NCBI RefSeq assembly: GCF_964204645.1
Contig: NC_134030.1
Coordinates: forward strand, 9,980,278 to 10,044,277
Reading direction: 5' to 3'
DNA length: 64,000 nt
Source of the DNA: Tubulanus polymorphus
Lineage: Eukaryota > Nemertea > Palaeonemertea > Tubulaniformes > Tubulanidae
A program made the position numbers and the translations under genes. Every line of letters starts with the position of its first letter. Position 1 is the stretch's first letter. Of this stretch, positions 1 to 13,900 are shown piece after piece. Below the pieces are notes generated by a model. It was not told the origin of the DNA. It made no database searches and worked only from the letters and a program-made list of their open reading frames with translations.

Positions 1-1810
1 ATGGAGTATTGGGGAACTGGAGCCTGAATAATCGTCCATAAGAGTCCATAATCGAAATTGAAATATGATCCGTAACATAAAAATAAAGACTCAAACATAT
101 AATACATATGTATGCAGTTTAAATATCGCGATTGCAATCAGAAAATTAATATTTGAGCAATAAACAATAAATTTAAGTAAATCTATGCGTGTAGCAAGAG
201 TACATACCGGGCAAGACGATAACGACATTTTTGGCACAATATACAAATTTTCACACTTATAATACAAAAAATCAATGGTCGAGGGTCAGACCGGAATTTA
301 TAAAGTACTATACCGGGTATGTACGAATTCCAGCGATTTAATTATGGATTCTAGGCTGCTCAAACCACGAGGAACAAAGCCTAGAGTGCGCCAAATATAC
401 CAACAATAGTTACTATAACGCGATTAAGGTCATTAAAATTTCGAACGAAACCGACGCACGTAAAACGTTATTATAGGTACAATATACCTGTGCACATGTA
501 CATAGAAATAAAACTTTGAAAATAAAGAGAAAACGAGACGCGAGAAATTTTTCCATAAATTTTCTACACAAGATATATAACACGTTGATATAAATATGAA
601 CACGGGAAAAACCTCCACATTAGAATCAGGCGTAGTTCGAAAGAATTTACATATCCATTCAGATATAACATCAGTGATGCTACTGTTGACGTCTCTTTTC
701 ACGAGTAATATATTAAAGTCTTCGTGTAGTTATATAATCTTCCAATTTGATTGCGCAGGAACCTCATCTCAACTGACATTTTCGATTGAAATAAGCCAGA
801 AGTTTCAAATCGGAAATTAAGTACCGGTACAAAAGCCGGAAGTTTGTCATCTGATCACCGTGCTTTCAAGAACTGATCATCAAAGCTTCATCAAACAATG
901 GTGAATGTCTTCAGAGGATTGGTTTCAAGCCAGAGATAGATATCCGTATTGATTTAGATGTACAACACGGAACCGAATATACAATCTTTTCTTTTTACGC
1001 ACAAGAAACCGACAAAATTGATTCAAATATTCATTTTCGAATTTTCTCTTTTAACGCGGATAAGGAATCAACCAATTTTTTCTGCTAAATTCTCACTTAC
1101 GTACATTTACAAAACGTCCTGTCAAAATTTCATCACAGCCTTAATAACAGTTTTCATATTTCACTATTCCCATATATGATATCGATATATACATTTTTCA
1201 CTCTATATTAATCCCTGTCCTTCACAAGTCTGAAGGCCAAGCCTACTAGATTAAAGAAAACAAAGTCCAAAAACATTAAAATAACCAGTACACAGGCCTA
1301 CCGGTTTACAATAAATACAAGAGGGCAAATTTCGGATTGAAGTTCCAGCTGTACTGTAGCTACAATGAACATAATATACCTGGAAGTATTGACCTGAATT
1401 GATCAATAAAATCGATAAAGTGACTTGAGGGGTCCAGCCTTAGAGAACCACCCTTATCAAAATAAGCAAAGCAGAATCATCTCTCTTCTTCGTCAAAACA
1501 TTGAACCTTGCTTTTGCGGAATTTCCACACGCAACAGTTACATCATTTCTTTGTAACAGTCGAGAAAGTAAGAGAACTTCTTTTCATCTTGTTTTACACC
1601 GATGAATACCTCAATTAGTTAACCCACACAGTTTCAAAATCAATCAAATATTATATCATTCGTAGTTAATCAAACAAATAGTTAAACTAGATCTATTTGG
1701 AATGGTGTTTCCATTAAGCGAGAACTAATGTGATCTTCATCTTTTTCAATTAACGTTTCTGCAGTTTTTTTGTTGTTATTTTTCTAATTAAGAGTATACA
1801 TAGTTCTATA

Positions 1811-1834
1811 CATACATACATACATACATACATA
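1811..1834. repeat. (TACA)n microsatellite
   Basis: About six uninterrupted copies of the tetranucleotide TACA, followed by a short imperfect extension. Confidence 0.9.
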
Positions 1835-1844
1835 TGTAAACTTT

Positions 1845-1850
1845 TTTATT
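1845..1850 (-). promoter_or_regulatory. Candidate polyadenylation signal AATAAA
   Basis: AATAAA on the minus strand lies about 78 bases after the TAA stop of the TAX1BP1-like gene, a usual distance for a short 3' UTR. It is assigned by position only. Confidence 0.5.
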
Positions 1851-1927
1851 TCATTACATTAACAACAGGCAATCGAAATCTTGTTCTTCGAATATTGGTT
1901 TTAATTTTTTTGTAGATTCTAAGAATC

Positions 1928-4900
1928 TTACTGCGTTTTGAAGTGTTCTTCGATGTGTTTATTCAACGCGTCCGGACTGTCGAACAGGCGTTGACACATT
2001 GGACAACTCATGCCGAAATGATTCTGCACGTGGTCTTCGAATTGAAGTTGCGGATATTCCGAGCTGAACGTGACGCCGCATACCGGGCAAAGTTTCTGGG
2101 GTTCGCCGGCCGCATCAGAAAACCTACAAAATTTAGAATCTTTCTATCAAAACGCTTGCCATTCCATTCCTTATGTTGTCTTTAAAACCGTCAGTTGAGG
2201 TATCAATCCCCTGCCTGTACCCATACCCTAAGACAAGTATCATTTCCCATCATCATCATCATCATCATCATACAGCACCTCATAAATACAAATTTTGTGG
2301 GCAAAAGTGAAATTGTCGTATTAACCCTTTCAGTGCTGACTAATCAATGAATAGTGCTGGAGATGATTTGAAAATTTTGGAAAATTCCACCCTTGTGTGT
2401 TGAATAACGGGAATACCACTATAGTGCATACACACCGCGGCGCGGTGAATCGTTAGTTACTCATATTTCACTACATTTGACAGGTGCTGCCATTTTCAAT
2501 AGAGATAACAACTGATGATTACTAATTACATCAATACACCGCAGTGCGGTGTACTAGCAAAATCCATCACCGATTTATACACCGCACTAGAGTGTAGATG
2601 CACCCGAAAGGGTCAGAGTTTTTCATATTATCCAAATCTTGGGCTGGTTGCTGAAAAGTTGGTTACAGTTAACCATTGATAACCATTGATAGATAATTGA
2701 CATGGTGACAATTAAAAGTTCGATAGATAATTGATAATCAATAGATAATTGACATAGTGACAATTAAAAATTCAATGTTACTAAAGTATTTATCCGTTGG
2801 TTATCTTTAACCGACCTTGGACTGGCCCCAGCAACTGGCCCCAGGATTGATATAGATATGTTAGCTGGGACATGCTGGAAATCATCATAATAAATGGGTT
2901 CCATCTTGAACCGAATCGTAATTACAAGGTTCAGCCGTATCATTGTTTACCATCAAAGAAGGCCATAAGTCTATATATACAACCTCTTAGCTTTGATATT
3001 CAATGTCCTTTGTAAAGAAGGTACTTAACATACCTCTCTTTGTTTTTTTGAGGTAGCTGCCATAAAAATGTCCTACTTATTTATCTTGTACATGGTTCTA
3101 AAAAGTTTCTATGAAATGAGTTTATCTCTCGTTGAAAAATATCAACCCTTTCAATATCCATTTTTGTGCAATTTCCAGCGCGTGTGGTGATCACAGGGAT
3201 AAAATGTTTTGTCCGTCATTTACAAATAAAGATACCTCGCGCTGGGTCCAGACAGGAGACTTTCACGATCAATAAGGATGGCAATAGTCTGAAGACTGTT
3301 GGAGGGAGGGTTCAGACAGTAGATTGATAGCTGAATCGATGATACTCATTTTGTATAGACACTTCTTGAAATCACTATATCATAACTGATAGTTACCAGT
3401 ACGGGGACACACATATACATACCCTTCTTCATCATCACAGTCTTCACCAGTTTCAGGAACGATATGATCAACATTTTCGCGTACTCGAATGTCTTCTACA
3501 ATGTAATCATATCATATTATTATTTACTGTCAAAGGAAGGCCATAGCCCTAGATAGGACATGTAGATCTTTAGTGTCCTTTGTGATATAGGTATTCACAA
3601 AGTAGCTCTCTTAAATTGTTAACTGCTATAAGTCCTACTTTATGTCTCATGGTTTTGGCTTAAAGTTTCTATCGTATAAGTTTTCATATATCCTAATAGT
3701 CATCTTCAGGAATACTGATACAATACTCCTGGAGATAACTGTTAGGATATAATCAAAACGTCAAATGAACTAACTACTAGCTCAAGAAAACGTTTTTGCA
3801 CCTTATCATTTTTCTTTATTAATTGTCGGATTCCCTTTATATATCATTGTCACAACACAAATATAGTGTCTTATTAATGGTGACTCTCATACTGTTAAAT
3901 GTTGAAATTAAGAAAAAAAATCAGAATTTTCGGTCGTTCTCTAAGAACTGTTATTATGGAATGATAATGGTTTTAAGGGAAAGACCGATAATCAGGATTT
4001 TTAGAATAAAATTTCAACATTACGATATTTTAGATTTTTCGTCTCATGATTGTGAGACTTATCTAAGCTTATCTAACTTTCATACCTAGTCTAGTTGGAG
4101 TTTGGTAGCTATCGTTGACGTGGTGCACCGCCTTGAAAACCGCGGCGAGTTTAGCAGACGGCAAAACCTCTGGTTGCAACGGCAGCGGATACTCGGTCAC
4201 CGGCTGCGACAGTATGTCCGACGAGTCGTCGGTGTCGTCGCTCGGCGGCGCCGTCGGTTTGACGACGATATTCGCGCGGCAGAATCCATCGGTTTCCGAA
4301 ACGGGCGGCGATGACGACGACCCAGCCGATGCCTCATCATATTCGTCATCGTTACGTCGTCGTTGTTGAAGCGATTTGATGCGGTCGTTGATGTACGACT
4401 CGAATCGCTGTTTGTCTACGTTGTCGCCGTCAGTCGCGGTGTTGCGATTCGACTGAACTAATCGCGCGACGCCTGGGAATGTTTTGCGATCCAAACGCAC
4501 GACTTCGAACTTCGTCGGATGCGTCGCATTGGACGACGTGGTGAGTTTAGCCTGAAATGAATGTGAAAATTATATCTAATTCATCGTTCCCAAGGTTACA
4601 TGACTTAGAAATTCCCAAGTATTTCAAATGGGTGATTTTTCCAAATGGAAATTGGGCCTTAATTAAAATGAACAGATGCCATCATTCGTACTACATTTTA
4701 ATGTTTGCTGGTTGATAAAGGAGATTTTCAGGATAATTTGCTGAAGAAAGTTCCCCTTGGCAAATGCAATACGTGAAATGTATATGAATTTCCCCCAATA
4801 TCTCCCTGACTAGAAGAAAATTTCTCAAATATTTCCAAACTGGGATTTATCATTTCAAAATTCCCAAGTTTTTCCCAATTTCCCAGTACTGCGGGAACCG

Positions 4901-7900
4901 TGCTAATAGCATTCGTCCTGGGAACCGAGAAAATAGCACAACGTAAAAGTTTTTACCATTTTAAACCCTTACGTTTGGTTTTCGGGATTTTTGAGTAAAC
5001 GGGTTCATGTTTATAAGACTTGGAAGAATAAATAAACCCGGTAGAATATGACTGATGTATGTAAAACCACGTTCGTAGATATTTACCTCATTTCTCCAAA
5101 ATCTGACTTCATTTTTCAACGAATCGATTTCTGTCTTTTGCCTGTCAATAACATCCTGCAATGCATCCACATAGAATTCATACATATTCCGGTTATTTAG
5201 AGGCTTAGCTTATCAAGACGAATAAGCCACGATCGCGCGAGCATCCATTGGCCAAGGAACAACTGTTCACACAAGGGTGCCAAATGGGCCCATGTCTGTT
5301 TGGCCCGACCAAAAATGTCAGACCAGACCCTAGCCGAATTTTAGCACAGGTCAAACTGGTGCACGTGAATTGCAACTGGTTCCGGAAGCGGTTGACTTTG
5401 GTTTTTTTAAGAATTGCTTAGGATCGAGTGAGTGGTTTAAGCGTGAACGCACCCTCTAATTAGGCAAAATTTGACTCGGGTCTGATCCAGGCCAACTTGG
5501 GCCTGTCTGAAAAGGTTGGTACTGGCCGCAGATAGATACCGCCAAATCGAATGACGATCATAGTACGTACGCACCTGTAGAACATGCACGCGTTGATTGT
5601 AATCGAATTTGAGATCCTCCATATTCTTATTTGATCTCTCAAGATTTTTCCGATACTGACGCACTTCGTCGAGAAACTGCTGTTGCAGCACGGTGTTACG
5701 TTCTTTCACGTGTTGCAGCATCTGTTTGTATTTCACTTTCTTTTCGGTGCGCGACTCCAGTTCGACGGAGAGCGATTCCAGTTGAGCTTGTAAATCGACC
5801 GGTATGTGTTGTTGCTCGGCTTCGGTCGCGTCATCGTCGCGGATGATATCATCCTTTTCGACTTGCGTGCAACTTTCGCGTAGGGCTCCTGTCATTTAGA
5901 AATAGGGAAAATGTTTTTTTACGGACGACCACGCGCAATAATTTTGGTCAATTCTTTTATCTATACTATATAAGAACAACGGCGAAACTTTGCTTCAAGT
6001 TTGCACGGTCGGTGCGCTATTCATTAACAAGTTTATGTTACCAAATGAAAGATACCGAAAGGTTAGTTATAAGTCATAGCTTCAAGCTTAGGTGCCTAAT
6101 ATGAATGCAGCTGACAGATTTCAAAATTGCTGAAACCGATTGATGACCCTCGATCTAGCATCAATTTAATTGCTCTATTGCTTTACTCTATCACTATTGA
6201 ATTACGCGAACTTACGGTCGAGGAAACTACGTAATTCCTGGTTTCTCGGGGTCGGCTGCTTGTCAATACACGCCGTTGACGATTTAGTCTGCAATTGTTG
6301 GCTTTCGCAAATGACCGGAGTACTGGTGCCGCTGGTCACTTGTGAAACTGAAAAATGCAAACCGTACAAGGGTCTTGTAACAGAAGCCCGACAACAATAT
6401 ATCTGCCCATTGATACCTGTACCCCTTGTTCATATATGTTCACCAGCAGTCACCTCTTTCCAAGTAAATAGAAATGGAATCTGATCTCTGATCAACAACA
6501 AGGGGCCAGTTTCACAAAACGAAATTATCCATAAGTAGTTGACAAACTATTCATTTTGACAAACTCGTCGACAAAACTTTTCAAACTCACTTCTCATGAG
6601 CCAAAGCTTCTCTCGTCATAATGGAAAGTTTGCAATTCTAAATAGCAGGAAATCATTATTTCACAGTTGTGAAACTGGGCTATTGTTTCTTGCAGGTTTA
6701 AAATTGAAAAGTACCGATTTTCTTTGTTTTCTTCAGTTCACTGTGCAGCTTTCTGCATTCAACGAATTTTGCCTTGTACTCGTCAGCACCCATACACAAT
6801 CTCTCCTTCAAATCGGTGATCTCGCGACGCAAATCTGACTCGACCTGTTGCTTCAAACGCTATAGTCAAGAAAGATGTACAAATCAATTTACGTTCCGAG
6901 GAAAATAATTTTATTAGTCATTTGTTGCGATCGCATCGTTCTTTTTTTTCATATTCTATCTGTATATTCTAACACCTCAATACTTGTGGATATATCCGTT
7001 CCATAATATTTATTGTACCGTATTGTATTTCTATTATAGTGACATGTTAATAAATCATGAGTTATGAGTAGAGACCATGACAATGATTTAAGGATTTTAG
7101 AGCCCATTCCATGATACTCAAGACCTCGAATTGACCCATTCCCATTTAAAAAATTTTAACAACTTCATGGACTGCCATGAACTGGTATGTTTACCCATTA
7201 GACACCGCAACTTCATATTTATGTTCCAGAAAAACAAACGCTTAATTAGCCAATGAAATTTGCATATAAAGATTAAGTAGAGATACAGTGTGATAACTAC
7301 TGAAAATTATGAATTATAACAATTGGTTATTCTGAAGATAATCATACAGGCTTTCCATCGCTGTATAGATTTGGTCAATCATTGGTCAAAAGTTTGACCT
7401 TTGACCCCGTCAAACTATAGGTGGCGTAACAGTACAACGGACGTAGGCGGACGTTCTGCGGAGATACGAGTCGAACGTCGACGGATTCTGCGGTCTAATG
7501 GGTTAATACACTATTGCACGTACAGTCAATTGGTTACAGACAATTTGGTTAGGCTAAGTCATCGTAGACGAAACAATCGTTATGTTGATGCTTCATCCAA
7601 ATGATGACTGACGCTTAGAAAATTGAACTGTACATATGTACAAATTAGGACTCACAAATACTGACGAGTTCAGAAATGTGACTAATTAACAAGCGTTGAC
7701 CGTGTAGGACGATACGCGAATAAAAAGTACGTACCTGAGTTTTGATTGTGTCTTCCAGTTGTAGGCGAATCTCTTCGTATTGTTTGCGATATTTCGACAG
7801 GCGTTTCTCCAAACACAGCTGCGCCGTTTTCATCGCGAAGATCGCGCCGTCCTTCTCCTTCTCTTCCTCTTTCACTTTTTCGACGTATGTCTGCTTCTCC

Positions 7901-10900
7901 TCGAAGCCGTCGTTCAATTCTTCGAGCAAATTCACTTTCAACTTCAAACTCTGATTCTCCTGTAATCGAGTGAAACAGTCAAAACCTGCTTATTTTCAGA
8001 TTGCTGAACTGTTTTTTGAAAGTGCTGGGGATAATTTGAAAATTTTCGAAAAATTCCAACCCAGAGCATTGAATAACGGGTATACCGCTTTAGTGTATAC
8101 TCCATGGTGCGGTGTATCATTAGTAACTAGATATTTCACTAACTTTGACAGGTGCGGCATCTGTCAATACAGATAAAACTCATAACTAATTGCATCAGTA
8201 CACCGTACCGCAAAGTTCATCCCCGATTTATACACCGCACCGAAAGGGTTTTAATGATTAAATTCTGATGCGAAAACGAACTAACTACAGTTGAGTTACA
8301 AACAACTGACATTCTATCACCATACTTTCGTGATCATCGAGCCTTTGGCCAATCCATACTCGAGTCGACATAAACCAGTTGAATTTCATCGGTTTCAAAT
8401 AATCTAGATTATCAAGTAGGTAGGTTTTATTGTATTTTCTATAGTTTTCTTGCAACATCATTCTGGTATAAATTTTGATAAATCTAATAACTACCTGGTG
8501 TACTCGCGATACGCACCTTATCAAGTCTGTCAATTTCCTCCTTAAGCGTGAACGTCTTGGTCTGATAATCGGCCTCTAGTCGCGCCACTTGTGACTTTAT
8601 GATGTGCTCCTGCGAACGTGCCTTCTGCAACAACAAAACTACACGGTGTAGATATCTTTCAGTATCTTATTCTCGATTGCATACGATAAAGACCTGGGTT
8701 CAGGTACAATATGTCCACATGGTGAACTAAGGTGACAATCCAGGGCTGGTGGAAGCAAGTTGACATTGGCCTGGCTTATATTTAATGGCGCAAGGCATCC
8801 GCAGAAAAACTTTTTTCAAGCTAGGAGTTGGCGGTCTTCCCTGTCAAAATTAATTTTAAATGGTTGCATTTCGAAGGCTTCAGGGACTATTTGAAACCAA
8901 ACCATAGTTTTCCGGTATCATGATTTAGACGCAGCTGTTTCAAAATCAATCATACGGAAAAGGGACGAAACATGAACGCAAGTCCCAAGTTGGCCGATAA
9001 AATCCTTCATTTACCTCGAGACTTTCGGCCATTTTGTCATGAGCCGCGTGAACTGCGATGACCTCATCGTTCAGCATAGATTTACACTGTTGAACAGTAA
9101 CAAGTTTGTCCTCGGAATTCTTCAGCTGTTCTTGTAGATCGTCGATTTGTTGCTGAAATTTACAATTTTTTTCTTTTTAGTCATGTACCGGTCTTTCTTC
9201 GCTTTGACATTTCTTATTGCCTATTTTCCGAAATTGAAGGAGATTTTATTGAAGATCCTTCAATTTTGAGAATTAGGTAATTAAAAAATGTTTGTAGTTG
9301 TGCAATTAACTATGAATTGTTGGCATTTCACTCAAATTAAAGGATATTCAAGGACCTTGAAAAATATTAATGGTTTAGGAGAAGTTTTTAAGGAATCAAT
9401 GACCTGCGAAAGGAGTTTCAGGCATTTTGCTCAAATAAAAGGAGTTTCAAGCACATGATGGCAGCAAAGATGGCAGCACCTGTCAAACATAGTGAAATAT
9501 TAGTAACTAACGATATACCGATCCGCGGTGTATACGCACTTTGGTGGTATTCCCGTTATTCAACACCCGTTATTCAAATTATCTCCAGAATTAGGGTATT
9601 GATTAGTCAGCACTGAACGGGTTAAGGAATCATGGAGTTGTAGGGACCCGGTTACCGCAGTACATATATGAGTTAAACTTGACACGAACCTTGTCACAAG
9701 CGGAAATAGATGTCAGCTGATCGAGTTTTGCACGTTCGTCATTCAGTTCGGTTTCCATTCGGTTCAGGAGATGTTGTTGAGCTTGTTTACTGTCGTCTTG
9801 TTTTTTCAGTTTACATTTCAAAGACTCGATTTCTTTCACGTAGCTGCCGACCACCGATTCCGAGCTCGTGAAATGGTTCTGAAATACGTGTGTGAAACGT
9901 AAGCATCTTGAAATGAAATTATTCAGTGTGTCCCTCAACACCTATTATTATCATTCATATATTAATAAAGAATCCACAATTGACTGTGGCAATCGAGGAT
10001 TCCATTTGTGGCAAACAAAAGATCCATCTCCCAGCAAGAGTGTTCAATAGAACATCGGTGCCAGGTTTTTTCTCAGATTCGATTAAAATCTAATTCATGA
10101 TGAATGATGAATAAATTGGGCGCCAATGTAATAGCGGATACGGCGTAGTTTTCTAGTATAAGTAGATAAACGCTAACCATCGGATATCACGAAAAACAAT
10201 GAAGTTTTCGTTGTCCTGCGACTGTAATCCAGAGAAATCTCACAATAAATCAGCGAAAGATGTTAAATTTAGTAGAAGACGACAATATGTTTAGAGCAAC
10301 GTTTCACCTGAACGCTATAAGCCATCATCTGGATCCAGTTCCACAGTTGTGAGTTAGAGTTAACTCTGAGTTAAAATTAGTTCATTTTCAATGAGTTAAG
10401 TCAGGGTCAAATTTTAACTCTGAACTGTGGAACTGGACCCAGGCATTTGCGAGTACTGCGGGATTTCTCTCGATTATTCACCTTACACGGATATTGTGCA
10501 TCATCTCACTGCGTCAACTAACCACTGACAAACATTTGAGCAACTAGCTTCAGGGACCAGTTCCATAGTCATGGCTTTGACTTAAGACCAATCTAAGACC
10601 AACTTAGTTCTATAGCCAATCTAACAACTTAAGACCAGTCTTAAGATTTAAGACCACTCTTGGACTGTGCAACTGACCTCAGGGGCCAATTTAATTCCAA
10701 AAGTGGTCTTAAATCTTAAGACTCGTCTTAAGTTGTTAGATTCAATGGCTATAGAACAAAGTTGGTCTTAGACTGGTCTTAAGTCTAAGCCATGACTATG
10801 CAACTAGCCTGCGTAACGATGATTGCAGAAAAATATCTTCGTCATCTCTCATTTACTCATACCTTGTAGAGTTCTTTTTCTTCCTCGAGCATTTTCAGTT

Positions 10901-13900
10901 TGCCGAACAGCGCGTCTTTCTCGCTAGTCAAGCCTTTTATCTTGTCTTGCAGCGCCTTGATGTACACCTCGTTCATCTCCAGTCGTTTCAGGATTTCATC
11001 TTTCTCCTAATAAACAAAAAAAGAACAGCTCCGCGTGGATATATAGACGATGATTTCACCGTTAATTCTAAATTCTGAAAATTCTGAAGTTCATATTTCA
11101 GACCAAATACAGGTACCCGGTATCTCTCGAAATTTACTACAATCTACAGTAAAAAAGTCCTTTTCGATGTCACCGATGAGACCATTGAAAAATATGGCGT
11201 CATAACGAATATGGCGTTAAAAAAGAATGGGTACATGTATTTTCAACGAATTTGGGTTAAATTGAGCAAATTTGTTCTCTGGAAATGGCTGCATTAAAAC
11301 TTCGTTGATTAACTTTGACTGTAGTTGGTCGATACACAAATTCATATTGGTTGAATATTACTGATTCATTTTTGTGACGTAATATATAGGCAGCAAAACT
11401 TACAGTGGAAATGGTCTTAATTTTCTCCCTTAACGATTCCTGCAAGAGAGCCATGTCATTCGCCTCCGACAGAAGACTATCAGACTTTTCTTTTAGTTCC
11501 TGAAATGCATATTCAAGTCATACACAGTACAAGTCATAGCTACTATGCATTGTTAGACTGGCACCGAGCAAGGTGCAGTCTGGTGTATTTGTACTAAAGT
11601 ATCTCTCGTATTATACCTTCCAGTAACTACAACGGCACATTTATAAAAACGCCATCAGCGTCGGATCCCTGTTATAAGCCTGTGCTTAAGAAAACTCAAT
11701 CACTATTGTATACAGTGTGTTTGTGTCAATAAAATCCAGAAGTAAGATTTATGATGCCCTACCACACTGCGGAACACAAAAACATAATTCTTTTATTCCA
11801 CTAACTAAAACATATTCCGACTAGGGAATAACCATCTGGGATCAAGTAAAGCATTGCCAAGATTTTATGTATGGATTCATATCTACTTTGTTCCTCTTAT
11901 AAAATGAAATACCCTTGCTATTAGTGATATGCATGACACCTAGTGGCTACTATCTAGTTAATCAAGTTAGTCTCGAACTCCTTTTCATCACAATACTTTA
12001 TTTAAGAAAGGCCGCTAAACAACCCGACCTTGTTAAAGATATTCCTCAATCTTGAGGTAACCATGCTATTGGTTTAAGGAAAAAAAACTTATTGGAAAAC
12101 TTATTCAATAAATTACCTTGTTTTCTTCCTGTAATCTGTCAATTTTCTCATGATCGCTAGCCACTTGTTGACTGGCTTCAGCGAGCTTCACCATTAAATT
12201 AGAACGCTCTTTGTCCAGTTCAACGCAAGCCTTAAAAAGACGTTAGTCGAAATGTAGACGGTAATTGAAGCGTGATAAGGGAATGAATGATCCCTAACCC
12301 AGCGCCACTAGCAGAATCCTTGCTTGCCGCAGTAGGTACGCGGCTATTATCCGATATTCGAATTTCGAGTCGAAAGTGAAAACCTACCTGATCGAGTTTG
12401 GCATTTTCATCTTTCAGCTTTTGAATTTCGGTTTCGAGTACGATAGTCTTCGACGTGACGACGAGCATGTCGCATTCGTCGTCGCTGACCTCGACGAAAT
12501 CGTTCGCACACGGGCTCTTGAATTGGAACGGCGTGCTGGCACCGCGAATTTGTCCCGAATTCGCGACGTAGCAGAACTGATAGAAGTCACCGTCATCCTT
12601 GGGAAGGACGTGAGCTGAAAGTCAACAAAAATGCATAGTTTGTACGAGTGAACTGATATTAATAAATTTAACAAATAATAACCCGCAGTAGATATATAGA
12701 AAAGTTTACTATCTGACAGTTTTGGGGTTGCTTAAAAACGCCATCATAAGAGGATCTAAAATGACCAATAATGTATTGTATCATTATTGTATCATTTTAG
12801 TTTCTCTGATGATGGGGTTTAGAAGTAACCCCGAACTGTCAGATAGTAAACTTTTCTTTTTCTATAGGCCTATATCTAACTGTGGTTTTTTATTTGTTAG
12901 CGTAGTTTGTATGATTGAATATTAAGTCCAGCAATAACATTTAAAATCCAGGATCCAGTTCCACACTTCCACACTTCCACAGCCTAATTCAGTGTTAAAA
13001 TCAGTTCATTTTCAATTCTATCACGTCATATAGGCCTATTTGAATTTTTAGTACATGTATAACAGTTAACACAGCTAAATCCAGATCATTTATGGTTAAT
13101 GAATTCAATCCGGTTTATGACTGGTAGACTAAATCTCAGTATTCAAAGTTAATTAGCAAAACCCGCAGTTGATGATACAGTTGTTAAAAATTTATTCTTA
13201 TCTGACAGTTTCAGAGGGGCCTGGTTCGACAGTTGTGACTTTAACTAAACTCAAGAGTTAAAATCAGTTCATTTTCAATTTAGTCGAATCTAGTCAGTAA
13301 CCTGCGCGTGGTTTAGTTTCACGATCGGATATTTCAAGCCCATCCGATTATAAAAGCTTACCACTGACGATTAGGCCTGCGTTTTTCAAAGCAGTGTTAA
13401 GTTATCCCTGTGATAAGACTATCCCAGTGTTAAATTTAACTATCCCAGTGATTGTTATCATAGGGATAACTTCTCGTTTTTCAAAAGCATTTTATCCCAG
13501 TGATAACTATCACCGGGATAAGAGCTTTATCCCAGTGATAACAAAAAATCCCAGTGATAACAAAAAGAAAATGGCAGCCATTTTGATAATTTATCCTGGT
13601 GATAGTGTTGCTATCACCACCTCGGAGGTGTGTTAACTTTATCACTGGGATAGCTGATTTTATCTCGGTGATAAAGTTAACACAGGTTTGAAAAACACAC
13701 TATCCCAGTGATAAAAATATTTAACACCGGGATAGCGATTTATCACCGGGATAGGGCTTATCACCGCTTAGAAAAACGCAGCCTAGGTAACTAACTAAGT
13801 CGAATCTTAGCCCGTGGAACTGGATCCTGAACGTCTTCCTAAAGACCGGATATTTTTCGGCCTACCTTGAAATAGAACGTTTCCCCTACATTCCGATCCC

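Larger units (their letters stand above)
1..1927. other. Gene-poor flank downstream of the TAX1BP1-like gene
   Basis: No open frame here has recognisable protein features; the longest are under 90 codons and of low complexity. The stretch is AT-rich and contains a (TACA)n microsatellite near 1811-1834. The last 80 bases hold the presumed 3' UTR of the minus-strand gene that ends at 1928. Confidence 0.6.
13217..13827. mobile_element. Outer MITE (family D) of a three-level nested insertion
   Basis: The left part (13217-13293) and right part (13796-13827) together match family D, with the GGxxCxGGTTCxAC and GTGGAACTGGATCC ends. They are separated by an inserted family B element. It lies in the first coding intron of the TAX1BP1-like gene. 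Confidence 0.65.

Noticed and set aside
1943-2185. Plus-strand frame of 80 codons
   Set aside because: Antisense to the zinc-finger exon of the TAX1BP1-like gene.
12376-12618. Plus-strand frame of 80 codons
   Set aside because: It is antisense to exon 2 (SKICH end) of the TAX1BP1-like gene; the minus strand has correct splice sites and homology.
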